From Alicycliphilus sp. UBA6560 (GTDB taxonomy: Bacteria; Pseudomonadota; Gammaproteobacteria; Burkholderiales; Burkholderiaceae_C), in the NCBI GenBank assembly GCA_002434305.1, contig DJJU01000013.1:496001-560000 (forward strand): a DNA stretch of 64,000 bases, given 5' to 3'. Position numbers and translations under genes: made by a program. The first letter of the stretch is position 1, and each line of letters opens with the position of its first letter. Of this stretch, positions 27,326-35,785 are shown piece after piece. The notes under the pieces were generated by a model. That model did no database searches. It was given only the letters and a program-made list of their open reading frames with translations, and was not told the origin of the DNA.

Positions 27326-27892
27326 ATGACCGGCGCCCGAGTCAGCCTGCCCGGCGTGCGCAGCCCGGGCGCGGGCTTTGACGAGCCCTTCGCCATGCTG
27401 GAGGCCTGCCACGACCGTGTGCGCCGCTCGCTGGACCTGCTGGCGCGCCTGCGCCAGTACCTGCGCGATACGGGCTGGGACGAGTCCGCCGCCCAGGCCG
27501 CGCGCGACGTGCTGCGCTATTTCGACATCGCCGCGCCGCTGCACCACGAGGACGAGGAGTTGCACGTCTTCCCGCCGCTGCTGGCCGGCACGCCCGGGGA
27601 CGATGTGGTGCAGCTGGTGCGCCAGCTGCAGCGCGACCACATGCAGATGGCCGAGCGCTGGGCCGCAGCGCGCGGGGCGCTGCAGGCGCTGGGCGAGGGA
27701 AACATCACCGCCCTGGCGCCTGCGCAGGAAGAGGCGCTGGAGCGCTTCGCGCAAGGCTACGAGAGCCACATGCGGCACGAGGACGGCACCATCTACCCGG
27801 CCGCCCGCGCCCTGCTGGACGCCGAGGCCGAGCAGGCCATGGGCGCGGAGATGGCGCGCCGCCGCGGCGCCGCCAGTTCGCTATCCAAATAA
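27326..27892 (+). CDS. Hemerythrin domain protein
   Basis: A 188-residue protein with the four-helix hemerythrin pattern. Candidate di-iron ligands are H29 (ACHDRV), H73/H74 with E77/E78 (PLHHEDEELHVFP), H105 (QRDHMQM), and H148, H151, E152 (YESHMRHEDGTIYP). Such proteins bind O2 or NO or repair iron clusters; in a nitrate-respiration operon, NO or oxygen handling is a reasonable inference. The last codons (SLSK and the stop) come from dispersed repeat copy 6, so the natural C-terminus has been replaced. The start follows GACGGAGGTTGCCCA. Confidence 0.85.
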   Translation: MTGARVSLPGVRSPGAGFDEPFAMLEACHDRVRRSLDLLARLRQYLRDTGWDESAAQAARDVLRYFDIAAPLHHEDEELHVFPPLLAGTPGDDVVQLVRQLQRDHMQMAERWAAARGALQALGEGNITALAPAQEEALERFAQGYESHMRHEDGTIYPAARALLDAEAEQAMGAEMARRRGAASSLSK

Positions 27893-27945
27893 TAGCTGCT
27901 GACGCTTGTCTGGCAAGGGTTTGAGGTCGATTTGGCTACGAAAAC
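27879..27945 (+). repeat. Dispersed ~60-bp repeat, copy 6, overlapping the hemerythrin stop
   Basis: It begins TCGCTATCCAAATAATAGCT and continues GACGCTTGTCTGGCAAGGGT to GGTCGATTTGGCT. Its first bases encode the final codons and stop of the hemerythrin gene. The DUF3567 gene converges 10 bp further on. Confidence 0.85.
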
Positions 27946-27954
27946 GCTGGCCGG

Positions 27955-28239
27955 TCAGTGGATCACCACCGGGTTCTGCGCCAGGCCCACGTAGCCGTCC
28001 AGCGTGTCCTCCACCTCCTGCTCGGTGGGGGCGTTGCGCTGCCAGGCCAGGATCTGCTGCTGGAACATCTCGGCCCAGGAGCCGTCCAGGTAGACCTCCT
28101 TGCCCGAGCGCTTGTCCACGATTTCGAAGCCGTGGCGCGCCAGCTGGGGTTGCTGCGAGCCGTCTTCGGCCGTGCCCAGGTCGGCCACGGGCTGCATGTG
28201 GACCACCACGAAGGAGTCGGAGTCGTAGAGCATGTTCAT
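27955..28239 (-). CDS. DUF3567 family protein
   Basis: A 94-residue protein starting at MNMLYDSDSFVVVHM; the start is set by AGGGAGAA upstream. The stretch GFEIVDKRSGKEVYLDGSWAEMFQ is characteristic of this small, burkholderiales-restricted family (BTH_I0359 type). No function is known. It precedes the DUF3108 gene's stop by 77 bp on the same strand and converges on the hemerythrin gene. Confidence 0.88.
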   Translation of the reverse strand: MNMLYDSDSFVVVHMQPVADLGTAEDGSQQPQLARHGFEIVDKRSGKEVYLDGSWAEMFQQQILAWQRNAPTEQEVEDTLDGYVGLAQNPVVIH

Positions 28240-28316
28240 GGCGTGTTCTCCCTGGCTGCAATGCCCTGCAGATGGCTGCAGTGTGCCCGACTTCAAGTGC
28301 GCCGCCGTGCCGTGCG

Positions 28317-29558
28317 TCATTGCGCCTCGTGGCCGCTCAGCGCCAGGTCGGCGAAGTCGCCGTTGGCCTGGGTCAGGCGGATGCGCACCGGCAGGTAGCC
28401 CAGCTCGGTGCCCAGCCACAGCTCGGCCTTCTGGTCGTACTCCTTGCCCGGCGGTGGCACGCGCTGCAGTTTCAGCGCCGGCGTGGGGCCGGCTGGCAGC
28501 TGCAGCGTCTCCGGCCCTTCCACGGTGAAGGTCCAGCGGTCGGCGCTCTTGGTGCCCACCGTGGTTAGCGCGATGCGCGTGCCCGGCGGGTAGCGCTGCG
28601 GCGCGGCGGCCAGCAGGCTGCCCAGCTGGATGAACACGCTCAGGCGGTCCTGCGCCCCGTCGCCGATGGGTGCGGGCGGCGCATTGGCGCTGAAGGTCGC
28701 CTGGTGCTGCTCGAAGTCGAAATGCGCCGCGCGCTCGCTGCGCGCCTTGTCGCCGAAGCGCTCGGGCTGCAGGCCGCGCGCAGTGATGCGGCCGGTGCTG
28801 GTCTGCGAACGCGCGCCCAGCAGGAAGGCCTTGACCTGCTGGCGCGCCTCGTAGCGCGCGCCGTCCTGGCGCCAGCTCAGCTCGGCGCTGGCGCTGTAGT
28901 TGAAGCGCTTGGCCTGGCCCGTCACCTCGAAGTCCAGCCGCACGGAGGCGGGCACGCGCACGGGCGGCGCTTCGCCGCCGCTCGGGGCGCCAGCGGCGCC
29001 GGGCGGGGTGATTTCCACGCCGGCGCTGGCCTGCGGGGCGTTACCAGTGTCCGCCTGGGTGACCTGCGGCGCGGCGTCGCTGGCGGGTGGCGCGGCAGGG
29101 GCCGCAGTTGGGATTGCCTCGGCGGGTGCACTGGCGGCATCGCTGGCCGCTTCGGCTGCGCTGGCGGACTCGGCGGCAGACTCTGCGGCGGGTTCGCTGG
29201 CCGGCGTCTCGGGGGACATCTCCGGCGGCGCGGCCGCGGCCAGCAGCTCGTGCGGATCGGGCACGTAGGCGGGCTCTGCCGCCGCGGCCTGTGGGGCGGG
29301 CTCGGGCGTTGGTGCGGGCGGCGGGGGTGGCGGCGCCGGGCGCGGCTTGGGCCGGGGTTTCGGGGCAGGACGGGGCGCCGGCTTGGGCTCGGCGGCAGCG
29401 GGCGGCGGCGGGGCAGGGGGCTCCACCAGACGGGTGCGAAAGGCCAGCGTCTCGCTCGCCGCCCCGGGCGCGCCGCCGCCCAGCGGCAGGCCGGCCAGCG
29501 CCAGCCAGTGCGCGGCCAGCACCAGCGCGGTCAGCAGGATCAGCGGGCGGCGCGGCAT
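28317..29558 (-). CDS. DUF3108 protein with long Pro/Ala linker
   Basis: A 413-residue envelope protein. One hydrophobic N-terminal segment (about 5-25) is probably a signal anchor. Residues 47-200 are a low-complexity region rich in PAP, PKP and Ala/Ser, similar in character to TonB-type periplasm-spanning linkers. The C-terminal half (about 205-413) is a DUF3108 domain (RLDFEVTGQAKRFNYSASAEL, AELWLGTELGYLPVRIRLTQ). The family is widespread next to purine or folate genes in betaproteobacteria but its role is unknown. It diverges from the FAH-family gene across 103 bp. Confidence 0.85.
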   Translation of the reverse strand: MPRRPLILLTALVLAAHWLALAGLPLGGGAPGAASETLAFRTRLVEPPAPPPPAAAEPKPAPRPAPKPRPKPRPAPPPPPPAPTPEPAPQAAAAEPAYVPDPHELLAAAAPPEMSPETPASEPAAESAAESASAAEAASDAASAPAEAIPTAAPAAPPASDAAPQVTQADTGNAPQASAGVEITPPGAAGAPSGGEAPPVRVPASVRLDFEVTGQAKRFNYSASAELSWRQDGARYEARQQVKAFLLGARSQTSTGRITARGLQPERFGDKARSERAAHFDFEQHQATFSANAPPAPIGDGAQDRLSVFIQLGSLLAAAPQRYPPGTRIALTTVGTKSADRWTFTVEGPETLQLPAGPTPALKLQRVPPPGKEYDQKAELWLGTELGYLPVRIRLTQANGDFADLALSGHEAQ

Positions 29559-29661
29559 GCCGGGCGAGGGGCTCCTAGAATTTCAGGTTTTGTCAGAAGG
29601 TCCATCCTTTGCTGGATCGATGGGTGCATGTGGCAGTTCCCGCCAGCGCCCGGCACACCCC

Positions 29662-30642
29662 ATGAAACTTGCCACCTACAAGGATGGATCGCGCGACGGC
29701 CAGCTGGTCGTCGTCTCGCGCGATCTGAGCCAGGCCCATTATGCGAGCGGCATCGCCAGCCGCCTGCAGCAGGTGCTGGACGACTGGAACTTCCTCGCGC
29801 CCCAGCTGGCCGACCTGAGCGCGGAGCTGAACAGCGGCCGCGCCCCGCACGCCTTCGCCTTCGAGCCCGAGCGCTGCCTGGCCCCGCTGCCGCGCGCCCA
29901 CCAGTGGGTGCAGGCCATGGCCTACCCGGCGCACGTGCAGCGGCTGCGCCAGGCGTTGGGTGTCAGCGGCGAGGCGCCGCTGACCCAGCCGCCCCTGCTG
30001 CAGGGCGCCAGCGACGACTTTCTGGGTGCCTGCGACGCCCTGGCCCTGTCCGGCCCGCAGAGCGGCCTGGATTTTGGCGCCCAGCTGGCCGTGGCTACGG
30101 GCGACGTGCAGCGCGGCGCCGCCCCCGAGCAGGCGCGCGAGGGCGTGCGCCTCGTGATGCTGGCCAACGCCTGGGCCGTGCGCCCGCTGATGGCGGCCGA
30201 GCTGGCCCAGGGCTTCGGCCCGGTGCAGTCGCTGCCGGCCACGGCCTTCAGCCCGGTGGCCGTCACGCCCGACGAGCTGGGCGAGGCCTGGCAGGGCGGC
30301 CGGGTGCAGCTGCAGCTGCAGTGCGCCGTGAACGGCCGGCGCTTCGGCATGTGCGAGGCGGGGCAGGACATGGCCTTCGACTTCGGCCAGCTGCTGGCCC
30401 ACCTGTCGCGTACCCGGCGGCTGCGCGCCGGCACCCTGGTGGGCAGCGGCCCGGTGGCCAACGCCGGCGCCGAGCTGGGCCATGCCTGCATCGCCGACAA
30501 GCGCGCCGTGGAGGCGTCCGAGGCCGGGCGCGCCCGCACCGGCTACCTCCGCCACGGCGACAGCGTGCGTATCGAGATGAAGAACCGCGCCGGCCACAGC
30601 GTCTTCGGCGCCATCGACCAAGACGTTGCCATGCCGGATTGA
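29662..30642 (+). CDS. Fumarylacetoacetate hydrolase family protein
   Basis: A 326-residue enzyme of the FAH superfamily, which cleaves C-C bonds in 1,3-diketone or 2-oxo acids. The ATG at 29662 begins MKLATYKDGSRDGQLVVVSRD, the usual start of the bacterial fumarylacetoacetase-like form with an N-terminal domain (about 1-70). The core has MLANAWAVRPLMAAELAQGFGPVQSLPATAF in segments and GSGPVANAGAELGHACI. No other tyrosine- or homogentisate-degradation gene is adjacent, so the substrate is not fixed. Confidence 0.85.
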   Translation: MKLATYKDGSRDGQLVVVSRDLSQAHYASGIASRLQQVLDDWNFLAPQLADLSAELNSGRAPHAFAFEPERCLAPLPRAHQWVQAMAYPAHVQRLRQALGVSGEAPLTQPPLLQGASDDFLGACDALALSGPQSGLDFGAQLAVATGDVQRGAAPEQAREGVRLVMLANAWAVRPLMAAELAQGFGPVQSLPATAFSPVAVTPDELGEAWQGGRVQLQLQCAVNGRRFGMCEAGQDMAFDFGQLLAHLSRTRRLRAGTLVGSGPVANAGAELGHACIADKRAVEASEAGRARTGYLRHGDSVRIEMKNRAGHSVFGAIDQDVAMPD

Positions 30643-30720
30643 TTTTAGGCAAAATGGCGTTGTAAGCCGCATCAATCAAGCGGCGGTAGCTACTAAAAAG
30701 TGAGTACAGGAGACATCGCC

Positions 30721-31698
30721 ATGCAACGCAGACACCTGCTCGCGGCCCTGGGCGCCGCGCCTTTTGCCCCCTTCGCCCCGCTGGCCCGTGCCCAGGGCAG
30801 CTGGCCGGCCCAGCCCATCCGCTGGGTCGTGCCCTATCCGCCCGGCGGCGGCACCGACGTGCTGGCGCGCACCGTGGCCGAGGCCCTGCGCGCCGAGCTG
30901 GGCCAGCAGATCGTGGTGGACAACCGCCCCGGCGCGTCCACCAACATCGGCAGCCAGGCCGTGGCCAGCGCCCGGCCCGACGGCTACACCGTGATGTCGG
31001 CCGACAACGCCCTGCTGGCCTACAACGAGCACCTGTTCAGCAAACTGCCCTTCAACCCCGACAAGGACTTCACCTACGTCGCCGGCCTGTCGCGCTTTCC
31101 GCTGGCGCTGGTGGTGCACCCGGACTTTCCGGCGCGCACGCTGGGGGACTTCCTGGCCCACGTGCGCGCCCGCCCGGGCGAAGTGAACTACGCCTCGCCC
31201 GGCAACGGCTCGCCGCACCACCTGGCCATGGAGATGTTCAAGCACCGCACCAAGACCTTCCTGACCCACATCCCCTACCGGGGCGCCGCGCCGGCCATGC
31301 AGGACGTGATGGGCGGGCAGGTGCCGTGCATGTTTCTGGACCTGGCGGCCGGGCTGCCGGTGATCCAGTCGGGCAAGGTGCGGGCGCTGGCCATCGGCTC
31401 GGGCCAGCGCGTGCCGGCCCTGCCCGACCTGCCCACGCTGGCTGAAGGCGGCGTGGCCGATTCCGAGGTCTACGCCTTCCAGGGCGTGCTGGCGCCGGCC
31501 GGCCTGCCGGCGCAGGTCACCGAGCGGCTGAACGCGGCCGTCAATCAGGCGCTGAAGGCGCCGGCCGTGGTGCAGCGCATGCAGGCCTTCGGCATGGAGC
31601 CGCTGCCCGGCACGCCGGCGCAGTTCCACGCCCTGGCGCGCGCCGAGGCCAGGCGCTGGGGGCCCATCATCCAGGCCACGGGCGTCAAGCTCGATTGA
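30721..31698 (+). CDS. Bug/TctC family periplasmic substrate-binding protein
   Basis: A 325-residue secreted binding protein. The ATG at 30721 is preferred over 30700 because AGGAG stands 8 bases before it and the signal peptide (QRRHLLAALGAAPFAPFAPLARAQG region) then starts properly; the twin arginine hints at Tat export. Bug motifs include RWVVPYPPGGGTDVLAR, VVDNRPGASTNIG and THIPYRGAAPAMQDVMGGQV. These proteins bind carboxylates for tripartite transporters or sensing; no TctA/TctB membrane genes are adjacent, which is common for the greatly expanded Bug families of this lineage. Confidence 0.9.
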   Translation: MQRRHLLAALGAAPFAPFAPLARAQGSWPAQPIRWVVPYPPGGGTDVLARTVAEALRAELGQQIVVDNRPGASTNIGSQAVASARPDGYTVMSADNALLAYNEHLFSKLPFNPDKDFTYVAGLSRFPLALVVHPDFPARTLGDFLAHVRARPGEVNYASPGNGSPHHLAMEMFKHRTKTFLTHIPYRGAAPAMQDVMGGQVPCMFLDLAAGLPVIQSGKVRALAIGSGQRVPALPDLPTLAEGGVADSEVYAFQGVLAPAGLPAQVTERLNAAVNQALKAPAVVQRMQAFGMEPLPGTPAQFHALARAEARRWGPIIQATGVKLD

Positions 31699-31699
31699 G

Positions 31700-31759
31700 C
31701 ATGAAAAAGGGCTCCAGCGCTTATCTGGCAAGCGCTGGCAGCTCTTTTTTTGATAGTGA
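31700..31759 (-). repeat. Dispersed repeat, copy 7, terminator-like
   Basis: This minus-oriented copy holds a perfect stem CCAGCGCTT (31714-31722) and AAGCGCTGG (31730-31738) followed by CAGCTCTTTTTTT. It lies between two converging genes (Bug protein and molybdopterin enzyme) and has the form of a rho-independent terminator for the plus-strand transcript. Confidence 0.85.
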
Positions 31760-31762
31760 TGC

Positions 31763-33853
31763 TCAGAGCGGCGCGGACGGCAGCCGCTCCACCTCCACCA
31801 GGCAGTCATAGAAGGTCGGCCCGCCGCCCAGGTCAGTCAGCGCCTGGCTGGTCAGCTCGTTCACGTTGGTGCCGTTCACGCCCAGCTTGCGCCACCAGAT
31901 CCCCAGGCCGTTGACCACGCCCGGCCGGGCGCGCTCGGTCACCACGGCGTGGCATTCGTGGCTGCCGCGGCCGTTGAACACGCGCACCAAGTCGCCCTCG
32001 GCGATGGCGCGTGCGGCGGCGTCCTGCGGGTGGATCTCCACGAGCGGGCGGCCCTCGATGTCGCGCAGGCTCTTGAGGTTGACGAAGGTGGAGTTCAGGA
32101 AGTTGCGCGCCGGCGGCGAGATCATGGCCAGCGGGTACAGGCGGGAGCTGCCCGGCGCCTCGTGGTTGGGGAGATAAGCGGGCAGCGGGTCCAGCCCGCG
32201 TTCGGCCAGGCGGTCGCTGTAGAACTCGCATTTGCCCGAGGGTGTGGGAAAGCCGCCCTCGGCAAAGGGCGCGTCCGGCACCGGCAGCGGGGCGAAGCCC
32301 TGCTCGGCCAGCAGTGCGAAGTCCACTGCGTCCCCGAAGGCCTGGCGGCACAGCTGCTCGTCGCTGTCGGCAAAGCAGGGCTCGGTGAAGCCCATGCGCG
32401 CGGCCAGGTCGCGGAAGACCTGCGTGTTGCTGCGCGACTGGCCTTGCGGCGCTATGGCCGGGCGGTTCAGCAGCGCGTCGGTGTGGCCGTAGGACAGGTG
32501 CACATCCCAGTGCTCCAGCTGCGTAGTGGCGGGCAGGATGTAGTCGGCCCAGTCGGCGGTGTCGGTCTGGAAGTGCTCCAGCACCACGGTGAACAGGTCC
32601 TCCCGGGCAAAGCCCTGCACCACTTTGCTGGAGTCCGGCGCCACGGCCACCGGGTTGCTGTTGTAGACCACGACGGCCTCGACCTTCGGGCCGAACTCGG
32701 GCGAGGTATCGCGCAGCAGGTCGTCGCCGATGGTCACCATGTTGATGGTGCGCGCCGGGCGGCCGGCCAGCAGGTCGGGGCGCTGCAGCTGCTGGCGCTG
32801 CACCGGGAAGTAGCCTGAGGTGGACAGCAGCACGCCGCCCGCCGGGTGGCGCCAGGCGCCGGTCAGCGCCGGCAGGCTGGCAATGGCGCGCACCGCGTTG
32901 GCGCCGCCGTGGGCGCGCTGCACGCCGTAGTTCAGCCGGATGGCGGCCAGGCGCGTGGTGCCGTATTCGCGCGCCAGCTGGCGGATCTGCGCCACCGGCA
33001 CGCCGCAGACCTGGGCGGCACGCTCGGGCGGCCATTGCAATGCGCGCTCGCGCAGCTGCGGCCAGCCGTGCGTGTGCCGGGCCAGGTAGTCGTGGTCCAG
33101 CCAATCGCCCGCGATCAGCTCGTGCATCAGCGCCAGGGCCAGGGCGGCGTCGGTGCCGGGCAGCAGCTGGATGTGCTCGTGGCACTTCTCGGCCGTCTCG
33201 CTCCTGCGCGGGTCGATGCAGACCAGGCGCGCGCCGTCCCTCTTGGCCTGCTGCGCCAGGCGCCAGAAGTGCAGGTTGCTGGCAATGGAGTTGCTGCCCC
33301 AGATCAGGATCAGCTTGGACTGGGCGAAGAACTCCAGCTTCATGCCCACCTTGCCGCCCAGGGTGTAGGTCAGCCCCTCGCCGCCGGCCGTGGCGCAGAT
33401 GGTGCGCGCCAGCTGCGAGGCGCCCAGGCGGTGGAAGAAGCGCCGGTCCATGCTCTCGCCCTGCACCAGGCCCATGGTGCCGGCGTAGCTGTAGGGCAGG
33501 ATGGCCTGCGGCGCGCGCGCGGCGATGGCGCCCAGGCGCTGCGCGATGTCGGCCAGCGCCTCGTCCCACGAGACGGGGGCGAACTGCCCGCTGCCCTTGG
33601 CTCCGGTGCGCTTGAGCGGCGTGAGGATGCGCTCCGGGTGATGCGTGCGCTCGGGGTAGCGCGAGACCTTGGCGCACAGCACGCCGCCGGTGCTGGCGTG
33701 CGCCGGGTTGCCCTGCACGCGCACGGCGCGGCCGTCCTCCACGGTAGTCAGCAGGGCGCAGGTGTCCGGGCAGTCATGCGGGCAGGCGCCGCGCACGGTG
33801 ATGGTGTGGCGCTCTACCGGGGCAGCAGCGTCGGCGGGAGTGGCATGGGTCAT
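31763..33853 (-). CDS. Cytoplasmic molybdopterin-dependent oxidoreductase
   Basis: A 696-residue protein of the DMSO reductase superfamily. The N-terminal [4Fe-4S] motif is C24, C28, C32 and C60 (CPHDCPDTC, then GGVLCAKVSR). MGD-binding segments follow (LIWGSNSIASNLHFWR, CIDPRRSETAEKC, PGTDAALALALMHELI), and a C-terminal molybdopterin dinucleotide domain (LISPPARNFLNSTF-like, GDLVRVFNGRG). No Tat signal is seen, so it is likely cytoplasmic. The molybdenum ligand residue cannot be identified by eye and the substrate is unknown. No small Fe-S subunit or membrane anchor is adjacent. It diverges from the M20 gene. Confidence 0.85.
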   Translation of the reverse strand: MTHATPADAAAPVERHTITVRGACPHDCPDTCALLTTVEDGRAVRVQGNPAHASTGGVLCAKVSRYPERTHHPERILTPLKRTGAKGSGQFAPVSWDEALADIAQRLGAIAARAPQAILPYSYAGTMGLVQGESMDRRFFHRLGASQLARTICATAGGEGLTYTLGGKVGMKLEFFAQSKLILIWGSNSIASNLHFWRLAQQAKRDGARLVCIDPRRSETAEKCHEHIQLLPGTDAALALALMHELIAGDWLDHDYLARHTHGWPQLRERALQWPPERAAQVCGVPVAQIRQLAREYGTTRLAAIRLNYGVQRAHGGANAVRAIASLPALTGAWRHPAGGVLLSTSGYFPVQRQQLQRPDLLAGRPARTINMVTIGDDLLRDTSPEFGPKVEAVVVYNSNPVAVAPDSSKVVQGFAREDLFTVVLEHFQTDTADWADYILPATTQLEHWDVHLSYGHTDALLNRPAIAPQGQSRSNTQVFRDLAARMGFTEPCFADSDEQLCRQAFGDAVDFALLAEQGFAPLPVPDAPFAEGGFPTPSGKCEFYSDRLAERGLDPLPAYLPNHEAPGSSRLYPLAMISPPARNFLNSTFVNLKSLRDIEGRPLVEIHPQDAAARAIAEGDLVRVFNGRGSHECHAVVTERARPGVVNGLGIWWRKLGVNGTNVNELTSQALTDLGGGPTFYDCLVEVERLPSAPL

Positions 33854-34036
33854 GGAGGGCGTCCTCGAGGGGCAGATGCGCTGTGGCGGTACGCCACTCG
33901 CGGGGCCGTCGCCAGGGGCCGGATTTCACCATGAACGGGCGCGCCGCGTGCGCCGATGGCCGCGCCGTGCACGCGGATGACCGGGCGCCGCTAGACTGGC
34001 CGTTTTCCAGGACGACCCTAGCGAAGAAGCATTCAC

Positions 34037-35248
34037 ATGAAAGTCATCGACTCCATCGTGGCCGATGCGGCCGCCATCGCCAGCGTGCGGCGCGACATCC
34101 ATGCCCATCCCGAGCTGTGCTTCCAGGAGGTGCGCACGGCCGACGTGATCGCCGCCCAGCTGACCGAATGGGGCATCCCCATCCACCGCGGGCTGGGTAC
34201 CACCGGCGTGGTGGGCATCGTGCACGGCCGCGACGGCGGCAAGAGCGGGCGCGCCGTGGGCCTGCGCGCGGACATCGACGCCCTGCCCATGCAGGAGTTC
34301 AACACCTTCGAGCACGCCAGCCGCCACGCCGGCAAGATGCACGCCTGCGGCCACGACGGCCACACGGCCATGCTGCTGGCCGCGGCCAAGTATTTCTCGC
34401 AGCCCGCGCACCGCGACTTCGACGGCACGGTCTACCTGATCTTCCAGCCGGCCGAGGAGGGCGGCGGCGGTGCGCGCGAGATGATCAAGGACGGGCTGTT
34501 CGAGCAGTTCCCCATGCAGGCCGTGTTCGGCATGCACAACTGGCCGGGCCTGCCGGTGGGCAGCTTCGCCGTCAGCGCCGGGCCGGTGATGGCGTCCTCC
34601 AACGAATTCAAGATCACCATCCGCGGCAAGGGCGCGCACGGCGCCATGCCGCATCTGGGCATCGACCCCGTGCCCGTGGCCTGCCAGATGGTGCAGGCCT
34701 TCCAGAACATCATCAGCCGCAACAAGAAGCCGGTGGAGGCGGGCGTGATCTCGGTCACCATGATCCACGCCGGCGAGGCGACCAACGTGGTGCCCGACTC
34801 GTGCGAGCTGCAGGGCACGGTGCGCACCTTCTCCCTCGAGCTGCTGGACCTGATCGAGCGGCGCATGCGCCAGGTGGCCGAGCACACCTGCGCCGCCTTC
34901 GAGGCGACGTGCGAGTTCGAGTTCGTGCGCAACTACCCGCCCACCGTCAATTCGCCCGCCGAGGCGGCCTTCGCCGCCCAGGTCATGGCCGGCATCGTGG
35001 GCGACTCTGGCGTGCGCGCGCAGGAGCCCACCATGGGCGCGGAGGACTTCGCCTTCATGCTGCAGGCCAAGCCCGGCGCCTACGTCTTCATCGGCAACGG
35101 CGAGGGCGACCACCGCGCTGTTGGACACGGCGGCGGCCCCTGCACCCTGCACAACCCCAGCTACGACTTCAACGACGACCTGATCCCCCTGGGCGGCACC
35201 TACTGGGTGGAGCTGGCGCGCCAGTGGCTGGCGCAGCCCACGGCCTGA
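34037..35248 (+). CDS. M20 family amidohydrolase (hippurate hydrolase-like)
   Basis: A 403-residue metallohydrolase that would cleave N-acyl amino acids. Metal-site residues are visible: H106 region in MHACGHDGH (C104, H106, D108, H109) and E140-E141 in FQPAEEGGGG; the dimerisation domain has KGAHGAMPHLGIDP. The C-terminal GHGGGPCTLHNPSYDFND supplies the last histidine. Length is normal. A strong terminator follows, so it forms a single-gene unit. Confidence 0.9.
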   Translation: MKVIDSIVADAAAIASVRRDIHAHPELCFQEVRTADVIAAQLTEWGIPIHRGLGTTGVVGIVHGRDGGKSGRAVGLRADIDALPMQEFNTFEHASRHAGKMHACGHDGHTAMLLAAAKYFSQPAHRDFDGTVYLIFQPAEEGGGGAREMIKDGLFEQFPMQAVFGMHNWPGLPVGSFAVSAGPVMASSNEFKITIRGKGAHGAMPHLGIDPVPVACQMVQAFQNIISRNKKPVEAGVISVTMIHAGEATNVVPDSCELQGTVRTFSLELLDLIERRMRQVAEHTCAAFEATCEFEFVRNYPPTVNSPAEAAFAAQVMAGIVGDSGVRAQEPTMGAEDFAFMLQAKPGAYVFIGNGEGDHRAVGHGGGPCTLHNPSYDFNDDLIPLGGTYWVELARQWLAQPTA

Positions 35249-35263
35249 GCGGCACCGCGCACA

Positions 35264-35289
35264 CCCCGCCCCGCGTGGCGGGGTTTTTT
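35264..35289 (+). terminator. Rho-independent terminator after the M20 gene
   Basis: CCCCGCC pairs with GGCGGGG across a 6-base loop, followed directly by TTTTTTA. It is 16 bp after the stop codon and ends the amidohydrolase transcript. Confidence 0.85.
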
Positions 35290-35371
35290 ACGCCCTCAAA
35301 AAAGCACGATCGTTCGTGTTTTGACTACACTGCGCGGCATACGCCAACCCGCAAACCACAAGGAGATACGC

Positions 35372-35629
35372 ATGTCCGACCTGAACGCCGCCTTCGAGGC
35401 CGCCGTCGCCAATTCCAAGAACCTGAGCGAGCGCCCGGACAACCCGACGCTGCTCAAAATCTACGCCCTGTACAAGCAGGCCACCGCCGGCGACAACCAG
35501 GACAAGAAGCCCAGCTTCTCCGACATCGTCGGCCGCGCCAAGTGGGACGCCTGGGAAAAGCTCAAGGGCACGGACACCGCCGCCGCCCAGCAGCAGTACA
35601 TCGACCTCATCGAGTCGCTGCGGGGTTGA
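35372..35629 (+). CDS. Acyl-CoA-binding protein
   Basis: An 85-residue four-helix ACBP. The ATG at 35372 follows AAGGAGATACGC. Family residues are present: FEAAVANSKNLSERPDNPTLLKIYALYKQAT in segments (the YALYKQ acyl-CoA site) and KWDAWEKLKGTDTAAAQQQYI. It would bind long-chain acyl-CoA esters in the cytosol. Bacterial ACBPs are small and standalone, as here. It has its own promoter region after the preceding terminator. Confidence 0.93.
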   Translation: MSDLNAAFEAAVANSKNLSERPDNPTLLKIYALYKQATAGDNQDKKPSFSDIVGRAKWDAWEKLKGTDTAAAQQQYIDLIESLRG

Positions 35630-35637
35630 CTAGAGAA

Positions 35638-35712
35638 CACCCCCCTGAGCGGCTGCGCCGCTTCCCCCCGCTCTCGCAATGCTGCGCATTGCGGGCAGGG
35701 GGACGCCACCAG
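35638..35712 (+). repeat. Second repeat family, copy A
   Basis: It reads CCCCCCTGAGCGGCTGCGCC and GCTTCCCCCCGCTCTC, then an inverted segment CGCAATGCTGCGCATTGCG (perfect 8-base arms). A shorter related sequence in the opposite orientation lies at 42789-42827. The rest of the 156-bp gap (to 35785) is GC-rich and holds nothing else that I recognise. Confidence 0.65.
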
Positions 35713-35785
35713 CGCGGCGGGGCGGCCCTTGCGCGGTGGCCCGCGCCCTGGGACGCGCCCGTTTCATGCGCTGGGGGGCGCAGCG

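Noticed and set aside
30639..30652. FNR-like site TTGAT-TTTA-GGCAA before the Bug gene
   Set aside because: Matches 8 of 10 positions but overlaps the preceding stop codon, has no associated promoter elements I can defend, and the downstream gene has no known anaerobic role.
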